Below are positions 8,542-16,568 of a DNA stretch of 64,000 nucleotides, one piece after another (the first letter of the stretch is position 1; the number at the start of each line of letters is the position of its first letter). A program made the translations under genes and the position numbers. This DNA is from Candidatus Trichofilum aggregatum (GTDB taxonomy: Bacteria; Chloroflexota; Anaerolineae; Promineifilales; Promineifilaceae): contig JADJUV010000020.1 of the NCBI GenBank assembly GCA_016716885.1, forward strand, positions 30,334-94,333. The letters are read 5' to 3'. The notes under the pieces are model-generated. The model ran no database searches, was not told the DNA's origin, and saw only the letters and a list, made by a program, of their open reading frames with translations.

Positions 8542-9781
8542 ATGACACATGACCACGCAGACATTCTCATCATCGGGGCGGGGGCGGCCGGGCTGATGGC
8601 GGGCATCTGGGCCGGGCGCACCAACCCGGACCGGCGCATCGTCATCCTGGATGGAGCCAAAAAGCTAGGGGCCAAAATTTTGGTGGCGGGCGGTGGCCGC
8701 TGTAATGTCACCCATGATGTCGTCACGGCTGAGGCGTTCGCCGGGTCGTCGCGCCACGCCATCGGCAAGGTGTTGCGCCGTTTTGATGTGCCGCAAACGG
8801 TGCAGTTCTTCCGCGAACTGGGCGTAGAATTGAAGCGGGAAGAGACGGGTAAGCTGTTTCCGGTGACGGATAGTGCCCGGACGGTGTTGTATGCGTTGCT
8901 GGACGCGGCCGCATCCCACAACGTCACCATCCTGCACCCCCGCCGCGTGGAAACGGTGCAAAAAGTTGAATCTGGCTTCGTGGTGGGTGGTGAATGGGGC
9001 ACGATGACAGCCACCAATCTGGTCATCGCCACCGGGGGCCAAAGCCTGCCCAAGAGTGGCTCCGATGGACATGGCTACCGCTTGGCCCAAAGCCTGGGCC
9101 ACAGCCTCACGCCCCGACTTTTGCCTGCCCTCGTGCCGCTTACCCTGCCCACCGGGCATTTCATCGGCGATCTGAGTGGTGTGACCTGTACCGGCCACCC
9201 TGGAACTGTGGTCGGGCACGGAGAAGAAGCTGTTGACCTTCACCGGCTCTCTGCTCTGCACCCATTTTGGCCTGTCCGGGCCGGTGGTGCTGGATATGAG
9301 CCGCTATTTTTTGGACGCGCAGATGGATGACGCGGCCGCGAAGCTGACCCTCAACTGGTTACCCGACTTCACCAGCGAGGAATTTGAGCGGTTGTTGCTC
9401 AACCTGGGAGCCACCAGTTTATTGAAACAGCTACGTGAACTGTTACCGGAGCGGTTGGTGCGGCAGTTGTGTGAGCAGGCCGGGGTTGAGGCGGGCATGA
9501 GTGGAGGGCAATTGACGCGGCCGCAACGCAAAACCCTTATCACCACCTTCACCCGCCTGCCCTTACCCATCACCGGCAACCGGGGCTTCACCGTCGCCGA
9601 AGTCACCGCTGGCGGCATTCCCCTGGCCGAACTCAACCTGAAAACAATGGAATCACGCCTTTGCCCCGGTCTCTATTTGTGCGGCGAAATTTGTGATGTG
9701 GATGGGCGCATTGGCGGCTACAACTTCCAATGGGCCTGGGCCACCGGTTATACGGTGGGTATATCCGTTGGCTCGCCGTAA
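8542..9781 (+). pseudogene. BaiN / HI0933-type NAD(P)/FAD oxidoreductase with frameshift
   Basis: A dinucleotide-binding fingerprint ILIIGAGAAGLMAGIWA at residues 8-24 is followed by KKLGAKILVAGGGRCNVTH and the ATGGQSLPKSGSDGHGY motif, all typical of the BaiN (HI0933) flavoprotein family. The C-terminal part (9233-9781) has FGLSGPVVLDMSR, VTAGGIPLAELN and a final CGEICDVDGRIGGYNFQWA with the second FAD contact. The two halves are in different frames; the change lies between 9190 and 9235. Joined, the length of about 410 aa is normal. Family members include 3-dehydro-bile-acid reductase, but the substrate here is unknown. One indel could be a sequencing error. Confidence 0.8.
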
Positions 9782-9812
9782 AGCCTGGTAAAGTTTTTTG
9801 GGGTTTTGGTTC

Positions 9813-9862
9813 GTAGTGACCGCTTTAGCGGGCTGGCGCCAGCCCGCTAAAGCGGTCACTAC
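9813..9862. repeat. 50-nt perfect palindrome, family copy 1
   Basis: Arms of 25 bases (starting GTAGTGACCGCTTTAGCGGG) meet without a loop; the centre is GGCGCC. Two other copies of the same length lie at 28581-28630 and 43900-43949. The arms are identical over the outer 22 bases and differ only in the central six. REP/MITE-like element between genes. Confidence 0.85.
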
Positions 9863-10111
9863 CAACAGTATCCTTTTCTTGAAAACTATAGTATCGAGGA
9901 GTAAGGCATCCCCAGATGCTGCCGGTGGTAAACCGTTCGCACGTGGGCGTGCTCACTCCTCTCTATACCGGCATTCATTCGGCGCCCGCCAAAAACCCGA
10001 AAACTTCAATAGCGGGCTGGTGTTGTTAAGGGTATCGTAACTTGGGGTTATCTTTTAGCGACTTCTTTACTATAGACCGTCAGTAAGGCTGGTTATAATA
10101 TAAGTTTACAC

Positions 10112-10156
10112 GTGCCGTCGGCGGGCACCTCCGGGGGAAAGGCGCCCTTTCCCCCG
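10112..10156 (+). promoter_or_regulatory. Two hairpins in the leader of the histidine kinase gene
   Basis: A weak hairpin (GTGCC at 10112-10116 with GGCAC at 10124-10128) is followed by a strong one (CGGGGGAAAGG at 10132-10142 with CCTTTCCCCCG at 10146-10156, loop CGC). There is no T-run, so it is not a clear terminator. It could act in the 5' leader of the kinase mRNA. Confidence 0.35.
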
Positions 10157-10219
10157 CTTCGGCCCCTAAAACAGATAAACCATGTCCCATCCTATAAACC
10201 CCGCCCGGTTGAAGCACAA

Positions 10220-12379
10220 ATGATGATGAAACGCGCCCTGGTTGTCGCCAGTCTGGTTGGGCCAATCTTGTTATTGGTACTGTTACGCCTGTTCCCCGAA
10301 CTCGATATTACCATTCACCAACCCCTGTTTCATTTTTACATCGTCACCTTTTTCACGTCCGCGGCCGCGATTGTTTCCCTCTTCATCGCCTACGCCCTGC
10401 AACAAGCGGGCCTCAGCCGCTACCAACTTCTACCCACCGCCTTTGCCACCATGGGCGGCATCTTCCTCATCCACGGCCTGTTCACCCCCGAAGCCATCTT
10501 CTTTGCCAACAACCCCGGCGTGCGTTGGGCTTCCTGGCTCACCCTGTTCCTGGGTGGACTCGTCTTTTTAGTGGCTACCTTCAACCCCACACCCCAACAA
10601 ATCCGCCGCATCAATCGCGCGCTCTTTCTGTCCGTGGTTGGTTTTGCCCTCATCGTGGCCTTTACCTCCCAATGGCTCACCTACATTGATGATAACGTAG
10701 CCCCTTTCCATCGCATGTTGGCCTTTGCCTCTACCATCCTGGTCTGGCTGTTTGTGATGATTCGCCTGGGCTGGCGCTGGTGGCAAACGGGGGAAACGAT
10801 AGAAGGGGTGATGGCGTTGATTGCCGCCTGGCAGGTCATCGGGACCATCAGTATGCACCAGTTTCCCACATGGCATATCTCCTGGTGGCTGTACCATGTT
10901 GAGCTATTGATGGGGGTTTTGCTGGCCTCGGTGGTGTTGGTCCAGCAGTATGAACGCCTGCGCCAGTTCCGTCTCACCTCTTATTTTGCCCTCACCAGCC
11001 TGATTGTCACGGTGGCTTCGGCCTTGCTGGCGTCTCATCTCTTCTCCCTTTTTGTGGAACGGGAACTCGTGCGGGCCTTGCAAGATCAGGCCCAGCAATC
11101 GGGCATGAATGTGGCTATGGCGGTGGTGCATGATTTGCCGGAACCGGTGACGACCGAGACTCTGAACGCGGCCGCGGCCGATTCCCTCGATCTCAACCAG
11201 ATTCTCTGGCAACAACTGATGGGCCTCTCCGTTGAATACGTCAACATCTACGATACCGCCGGTAATCCCCTTCTGCCTGATCCGTATGCCCATACCTCTG
11301 TCAACCTGACCGATGTGGCCTCGGTCAATCATGCCCTGACCGGCATCACTACCACCGAACTCCTCCCCGCCCTGCCCGAAGATGAACATCTGCTAGCCGA
11401 GCATACGCTAACCGAAGGGCCACGCCTGCGCACCTACGTGCCCCTTCCCGGCCCCGACCCGACCCAACCGGTGGGCGTTTTGCTCCTGCAACAGCCCGTG
11501 CCCGAACTGAATCCCACCGTTACCCGTGCCCGGTTGCAAGGGTTGCTCATTGGTGGGGTGTCTATGGGGCTGCTCTTTTTAGCCCTGTTGGGCATTGTGC
11601 GCCGCGCCGACCAGGTCATCACCAACCGCACCAATGATCTGGCTGAAGCCAACGCCCAACTTCGCGCCGCCGAAGCCGCCCGCGATGAGCTAACCAATAT
11701 GATTGTCCATGATCTGCGGACACCGCTGACGACGGTCATTATGGGGTTGGAATGGTTGCACAAGATAGGGGATGATCCGGAGCGACAGGCTAATCGCAAT
11801 CGGTTTTTGAGCAATGCCCGCTCTTCGGCCGACCGGTTGATTGATATGATCAATGATTTGTTGGATGTGAACCGGCTAGAGGCGGGGCGGTTACAGCCCC
11901 ATTTGACCCCCACCAACATAAACGAACTGCTAGACCGGCGCGCGGCCGCGTACTCCGCCGTCGTTGAATCCGAGGAAAAAGAGATTGCCGTGCAATCCAC
12001 CCCTAACCTGCCCCTCATCCCCACGGATATCACCCTGATGGAGCGCGTTCTAGATAACCTTATCGGCAACGCCATCAAATACACCCAACCCGGCGGGCAC
12101 ATCACCCTTTGCGCCCATCGCCAAGACGGCCACATTACGGTGAGCGTGACCGACGATGGCGAAGGTGTTCCCCTGGCTTACCAGACGCGCATCTTTGACA
12201 AATTTGTCCAGGTGACGAACGACGAAGGCCAACCCATTCGTAAAGGCACGGGGCTGGGCTTAACCTTTTGCCGGTTGGTGGTTGAAGCGCATGGGGGCAA
12301 TATTTGGGTGGAGAGCCAGCCGGAACAAGGGAGCCGGTTCTTCTTTACCTTGCCGATCAAAAAAGAGTTGCCCGGTTAG
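10220..12379 (+). CDS. Membrane sensor histidine kinase, about 719 aa
   Basis: The start is the first of the ATG ATG ATG AAA run at 10220; upstream codons are leader hairpins. Seven or so hydrophobic segments fill residues 5-270 (a 7TM-type membrane sensor), then an extracytoplasmic part of about 150 residues lies between a helix near 265-290 and another near 435-455. A short coiled linker (RTNDLAEANAQLRAAEAARD) leads to HisKA with the phospho-acceptor in MIVHDLRTPLTTV (His near 497) and a HATPase domain with NLIGNAIKYT, DDGEGVP and GTGLGLTFCRLVVEAHGG. No response regulator is adjacent. The gene is intact and ends before a bidirectional terminator-like hairpin. Confidence 0.85.
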   Translation: MMMKRALVVASLVGPILLLVLLRLFPELDITIHQPLFHFYIVTFFTSAAAIVSLFIAYALQQAGLSRYQLLPTAFATMGGIFLIHGLFTPEAIFFANNPGVRWASWLTLFLGGLVFLVATFNPTPQQIRRINRALFLSVVGFALIVAFTSQWLTYIDDNVAPFHRMLAFASTILVWLFVMIRLGWRWWQTGETIEGVMALIAAWQVIGTISMHQFPTWHISWWLYHVELLMGVLLASVVLVQQYERLRQFRLTSYFALTSLIVTVASALLASHLFSLFVERELVRALQDQAQQSGMNVAMAVVHDLPEPVTTETLNAAAADSLDLNQILWQQLMGLSVEYVNIYDTAGNPLLPDPYAHTSVNLTDVASVNHALTGITTTELLPALPEDEHLLAEHTLTEGPRLRTYVPLPGPDPTQPVGVLLLQQPVPELNPTVTRARLQGLLIGGVSMGLLFLALLGIVRRADQVITNRTNDLAEANAQLRAAEAARDELTNMIVHDLRTPLTTVIMGLEWLHKIGDDPERQANRNRFLSNARSSADRLIDMINDLLDVNRLEAGRLQPHLTPTNINELLDRRAAAYSAVVESEEKEIAVQSTPNLPLIPTDITLMERVLDNLIGNAIKYTQPGGHITLCAHRQDGHITVSVTDDGEGVPLAYQTRIFDKFVQVTNDEGQPIRKGTGLGLTFCRLVVEAHGGNIWVESQPEQGSRFFFTLPIKKELPG

Positions 12380-12402
12380 GACAACCCTTTTTCGTGACAT
12401 TT

Positions 12403-12443
12403 AGACCTGACAGGTTTTCGGAAACCTGTCAGGTCTTTTTTTA
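12403..12443. terminator. Bidirectional terminator-like hairpin, copy 1
   Basis: A 15-base stem (AGACCTGACAGGTTT with AAACCTGTCAGGTCT) closes a TCGG loop and is followed by seven T on the plus strand. It lies between two convergent genes. The same 34-nt hairpin recurs at 61587-61620. Confidence 0.8.
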
Positions 12444-13865
12444 TCAGGCCAGGCCAGCAGAACGTCGCCAGACGAAAATGATAAAACTACCACCGAGAAG
12501 CACGATAAGCGTCGCGGCCGCGAACAACCCTAATGATTGACGCGATTCACCACCCCAGGCGGTCAACGACACATCGGTTGGGCCGCTGTAGCTGGCATCC
12601 AACGTCAACACCGCATTCAACGGCGTGCTTTGGTTCCCCACCAGCCCGGTAGCAAAAACCGTGTATACATTGTCTGCCGCCAACGGCACATCCATCAGGC
12701 TTAGCACCACGGTGCTGGTTCCCTGGAGCCGCACCTCCAGGTCATACGCGCCACCCGGAACCGGCAGATAACCACTGGCTTCACCAAACTCATAATCACC
12801 AAACAGAATCGTGCCATCGGTCAGGGTAATGTCTACCGCTGGGGCGTTGGGCGAAGCGTGGACAAAGCGCACATGGGCATTGCCAGCGGCCGGAGCACTG
12901 TTGTCATCCACTAAAACCAGCGGCGAGATGTTGGCCAGGGTGTCAATGGCCGCCACCGTGTAATCGGTGTTGGCCTCCAGACCTAGCGTGGCCGAGATGA
13001 CAAAGGGGCCAGCCCCACCCGCTCCGGCTGGTTCCACCTGCACCTGATACTCATTGTTGCTCAGAGCGGCATAACTGGTCACATCTTCAAAGGCGACATT
13101 GGTGAAGGCTGCGCCCCCATTCACCCGCACGTCCACATTGGGGGCATCGGGCGAAAGATGGGCCACCCGCACGCGGGACGGCCCGGCATCCAGGCTAATG
13201 GCCGCACTCAACGCGGGGGAACCACCTGCCAGGCCAATGGCATAGACCGTGTAGACATTCTGGTCAGCTAAACTAATGCCGGGCAAATTGAGGACGACGG
13301 TGCTGGTTCCCTGGAGCCGCACTTGCAAATCGTAGGTTCCGGCAGGGATGGGGGTGTAAGGGCTGACTTCCTGAAATTGGTAATCGCCAAAGAGAACCGT
13401 GCCATCCGTCAGGGTGATGTCTACGGCGGGGGCATTGGGAGAGGCATGAATGAAGCGGACATGGGAATTACCCATCATGGGCAGAGCGTTGTTGTCTGTT
13501 AGCACCAGCGGGGTAATGTTGGCTAAGAGGTCGGTGGCGGCGATGGTGGTATCGGTGTCAGCGGCAAAATTCAGCGTGGCCGAAATGACGAACGGACCAG
13601 CCCCACCGGCTCCTGCCGGTTCTACTTGAACCAGGTAAGCGCCAGCGGGCAGAATGGCGTAATCACCAATGGTGCCAAAGGGGACATTTTGGAAGGCATA
13701 CGCTCCATCTACCCACACATCCACGTTGGGGGCATCGGGGGAAGCATGGGCGACACGGACGCGGGCATCACCAGGGCCAGCCGCGGCCGCGGACTGAGCT
13801 ATTAACGCCAAAACAAGAGCTAACGGGAGAAAAAACAAGCCAAACAACAAGCTACGACGTTTCAT
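12444..13865 (-). CDS. DUF4397 repeat surface protein, 473 aa
   Basis: Translation from ATG 13865 (AAGGAG nine bases upstream) gives a signal peptide ending in AQSAAAAGPG. Four DUF4397 units follow as two pairs. Odd units begin RVRVAHASPDAPNVDVWVDG; even ones begin HVRFIHASPNAPAVDITLTDG. A C-terminal transmembrane helix (LIVLLGGSFIIFVW) with RRSAG after it anchors the protein. The domain is common in secreted proteins of Chloroflexota and other bacteria; its role is not known in detail, presumably binding or wall-associated. The repeated halves are very similar (for example VEPAGAGGAGPFVISATL occurs twice), so recent internal duplication is likely. Confidence 0.85.
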   Translation of the reverse strand: MKRRSLLFGLFFLPLALVLALIAQSAAAAGPGDARVRVAHASPDAPNVDVWVDGAYAFQNVPFGTIGDYAILPAGAYLVQVEPAGAGGAGPFVISATLNFAADTDTTIAATDLLANITPLVLTDNNALPMMGNSHVRFIHASPNAPAVDITLTDGTVLFGDYQFQEVSPYTPIPAGTYDLQVRLQGTSTVVLNLPGISLADQNVYTVYAIGLAGGSPALSAAISLDAGPSRVRVAHLSPDAPNVDVRVNGGAAFTNVAFEDVTSYAALSNNEYQVQVEPAGAGGAGPFVISATLGLEANTDYTVAAIDTLANISPLVLVDDNSAPAAGNAHVRFVHASPNAPAVDITLTDGTILFGDYEFGEASGYLPVPGGAYDLEVRLQGTSTVVLSLMDVPLAADNVYTVFATGLVGNQSTPLNAVLTLDASYSGPTDVSLTAWGGESRQSLGLFAAATLIVLLGGSFIIFVWRRSAGLA

Positions 13866-14035
13866 ACGATCCACTCCTTTTTGTTTGTTGAGCCATATTC
13901 AATAAGCGTTCTTGCTTGTTATGACGCACACAAAGGAATTGCGGATGTATAAAACCCGGGCAAAAGGCTGACAAAGATGGGTGACGGGCTATACCCGACG
14001 CGGTAATGGGCAAGAGGGGATGATGAGCATAGGGA

Positions 14036-15740
14036 TCATTCCCAACCACTGGCGGTAAAAACCAGTTGCAATAACTCGGCCCGCTCCTCAGGGGTCATGG
14101 GGCGCGGCCGCCCGTAATCTTCAATCATGCCCGTCCACAACTGCACACTGAGCACCCGCCCTTCATAAATCGTGTAAATATCAATGAACAGTTGCCGGGT
14201 GGGAATAGACCACATCTGATCGGCCATGAAATTGCCCAGGCCGTAATGGATGAAGCCGCCATTGACGAAGTTAAACGCCTGGGGATGATGCCCCTGACTG
14301 CCGCTGACAATATCGGCCCCGGCGTTGGCCAGGCCGTCAAAATCGCGCCGCTGTTCCGCCCACACCTCATACATAAAATGTTCGATGAATTGCAGAGTGG
14401 AAATGACCACATACCCCTGACTATCCAGGTCGCTAATCAGGTCGTGGATGTAGGTGTAATCGTCGCATGGTAACGAGCCACCATACCCTTCTTTGGCCCA
14501 ATCCCCCCAGGGACCAACCGGGTTACAGCCAACAAAGGCCAGCCGGTTGCCATTGTGTTCAATGAGCAACGGTTGCCGGGCCTGTTCCAGGTCGCGGCCG
14601 CCACCAAATGTCTGGATACCGTTCGCCTCAAACAGGTCGAAGGTGTTCTGCAAATTGTGCTCCCCCCAGTCATTGAGGTGATTGCCGGTCATCTCGTTAA
14701 TGTCTATGCCCATGTAGGTCATCAATTCAATGTAGCGGCTGTGGGCGCAGAACGTCGTGCCGCCGGTCGGTTCGGGTGGGGGGCAGTCGGGGACGAACGG
14801 GTTTTCGTGGCTCATATGGGCCAGGTCAACGGCGTTGAGCAGGGGAGCCACTTCTTCGCCGGGGTATTGCAGGCCATAACGCTCCATGCGGACGGCTGTA
14901 GCCCGGCTGAACCCGGCGGGGCCAGTCATAGCGACATGGGTAATTTTGTTGTCATCCCGGTTACTGGTAGGGCCTGCCCACAACGCGGCCAACGCGGCCG
15001 CGTTCCCCATCCTCCCCCTCCACAAAAATCGGCACCGCCAACGGATACGTGGCCGGGTCAAAATCCAGGTCAATGGGGGATGGTTGCCCATCGGGGCGTA
15101 GCACTTTGAGGGCTGGCTCCAGGGCCGGGAAAGGGATGAGGCTGAGAGCGGGGCGATTGTCCCACAGGGTGGTGACAAGTTGATCGGTGGGGATGGGGGA
15201 CGCGGCCGCGGTCGGTTCACCCCACCACAACCGCAACAACGCCTGCGTTGGTTCGTCCAGGATTAGCTGACCGGCCTGCCAATCGTTTTGCACCTGGGCC
15301 AGGGGCAGTTCATCCGGGATGGTGGGGAAAGCCACCACGAGGGCGAAAATCCAGTGGGCCAGCACCGGGCCAGGGAGGGTGTCGCTGGTGGCCGGGGCGA
15401 TGGCCAGGCGTAAATCGGCCTGGGCCGGATCGTCGAGCCAGGTGAATTGGTCGGGGTGTTGGCTGATGAGGGTTTGCGCGGCCGCGATCAGTTCCGGCGG
15501 CACACCGACCATCGCGCTCACGGTGGTGGGTGGCACGGGTGTGGCAGTGGGATTGGGTGTGGCCGAAGGGAGCGGTGAGGGGATGGGAGTGGGAGAAGGA
15601 GAGGGCGTCGCGGCCGCGGGTGTCGCCGTCACCTCCGTTACTATCGCCGCCACCGTAGGCATAGCGGCGGGTGTTTGCTCACAGGCAACCAATAACCATC
15701 CCCAGACAAAGATCATAACCAAACTTAACCATTGTTTCAT
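14036..15740 (-). pseudogene. CapA-family lipoprotein with frameshift
   Basis: The start at 15740 (MKQWLSLVMIFVWGWLLVAC) gives a lipoprotein signal with LVAC lipobox and a long Thr/Pro/Ala linker. A first domain (PELIAAAQTLISQHPDQFTW to about YPLAVPIFVEG) runs until the frame breaks near 14990-15010. The second part, in another frame, is the CapA/PgsA metallophosphatase-like domain: VAMTGPAGFSRATAVR, HMSHENPF, ITGNHLNDWG-like motif (EMTGNHLNDWGEHNL), FGGGRDLEQAR, and SGSQGHHPQAF with HYGLGNF. CapA-type proteins are linked to poly-gamma-glutamate or capsule handling, though most homologues are untested. The break lies beside a double NotI-type motif and C-runs. Probably one gene with one or two indels. 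Confidence 0.75.
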
Positions 15741-15837
15741 AGCCGGAATTATGGGCCAAACCCTGAGATGGGCAACCGTTTTTCCGTTTACGCTCAGCCT
15801 GAGTTCTTCTAAATTCCCGGCCCAACCGCTTAAAACG

Positions 15838-16059
15838 GCGGACAAACCATTTCCTAGTGCGGACGAACCATTTCCCGATGCGGACGAACCATTTTCTGGT
15901 GCGGATGAATCATTTTCTCGTGCGGATAAACGGTTTCCCGATGCGGACGAACCATTTTCTCGTGCGGACGAATCATTCTCCGGTGCGGATGGATGGTTTT
16001 CTGATGCGGATGAACGATTTCCCGAACCATTTCCCGATGCGGACGAACCATCGGTGGGT
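15838..16059. repeat. 21-bp minisatellite, about ten units
   Basis: Units of 21 bases start GCGGACGAACCATTTCCCGA at 15838, 15859, 15880, 15901, 15922, 15943, 15964, 15985 and 16006; after a 12-base partial unit, a last unit starts at 16039. Units differ mainly at four or five positions. All frames stay open, encoding heptads such as ADEPFPD (plus) or RPHREMV (minus), but no start, ribosome site or family supports a gene. It sits between the divergently read CapA lipoprotein and mutS2. Confidence 0.85.
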
Positions 16060-16327
16060 AGGGGCGGGACGACGCGGGTTCAATGAGGATACCCGGGAAG
16101 CGCACCTTCCGCGTCGTCTCGCCCTCTTACGAGCCGGGGTGAATCAGGCGTCGAGGCTTTAGCCGGTTAAGACGTTCCGACTAAAGTCTCCACTCCGCCG
16201 GATAAACCCAAACGCACCTTCCGCGTCGTCTCGCCCTCTTACGAGCCGCAATGCGAAGAGGGCGAGACAGGTGGGAAGATAGGTTTCCCGCTGACCCTAC
16301 ATCCTGGCCCACCTGTCCCGCCCCTAC
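16058..16327 (-). mobile_element. Multi-hairpin dispersed element, copy B (270 bp)
   Basis: Bounded by GTAGGGGCGGGAC at 16058 and its inverse GTCCCGCCCCTAC ending at 16327. Inside are GACGACGCGG/CCGCGTCGTC, TCTCGCCCTCTTACGA against AAGAGGGCGAGA, and GACAGGTGGG/CCCACCTGTC, so each part can fold into its own hairpin. The reverse complement of 49483-49640 aligns along it, except that this copy has an extra piece of roughly 100 bases in which CGCACCTTCCGCGTCGTCTC is duplicated (near 16098 and 16210). No transposase; MITE-like. Confidence 0.7.
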
Positions 16328-16439
16328 GATGGTCCCAAATTTAGAATTACACACGCCGAGATTCGCTATTGCCCCGCCCTCCCCCTCTGCGGTAGACTAC
16401 ACGCCCGCAGAAACACAACTGTTCCGCATGGGCTGGTAG

Positions 16440-16525
16440 TGGATGAAACCCAGAGGAACTCGTAGGAACTTAGGGGAACTCTGGGAACTTGAGACTTGAA
16501 ACCTGAGACTTGAAACTTGAAACCC
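16440..16525. repeat. Phrase-like repeats upstream of mutS2
   Basis: The stretch GAACTCGTAGGAACTTAGGG and following (family GGAACT) passes into ACTTGAAACCTGAGACTTGA (family TTGAAAC). Both families recur at 38080-38140, 57905-57960, 50322-50384 and 60240-60318. Confidence 0.7.
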
Positions 16526-16568
16526 ATTTCCCTAGCAGTTGCGGACAACCAGGCAAAGGCAAAACATT

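Larger units (their letters stand above)
9782..10219. other. 438-bp spacer with palindromes, no gene
   Basis: No coding region is supported. The spacer holds the 50-nt palindrome at 9813-9862, a second dyad-rich stretch at about 9894-9975 (GGAGTAAGGCATCCCCAGATGC against GCTCACTCCTC) and two leader hairpins at 10112-10156. The block around 9900 shares GCATCCCCAGATGC with 27455-27468. Confidence 0.5.

Noticed and set aside
10112..10156. Riboswitch upstream of the histidine kinase
   Set aside because: Only two simple hairpins are present; no known aptamer core is recognisable.
15319..16086. Open frame of 255 codons on the plus strand over the minisatellite
   Set aside because: It overlaps the CapA lipoprotein gene antisense, has no ribosome site, and its repeat part is open in all frames because the period is a multiple of three.
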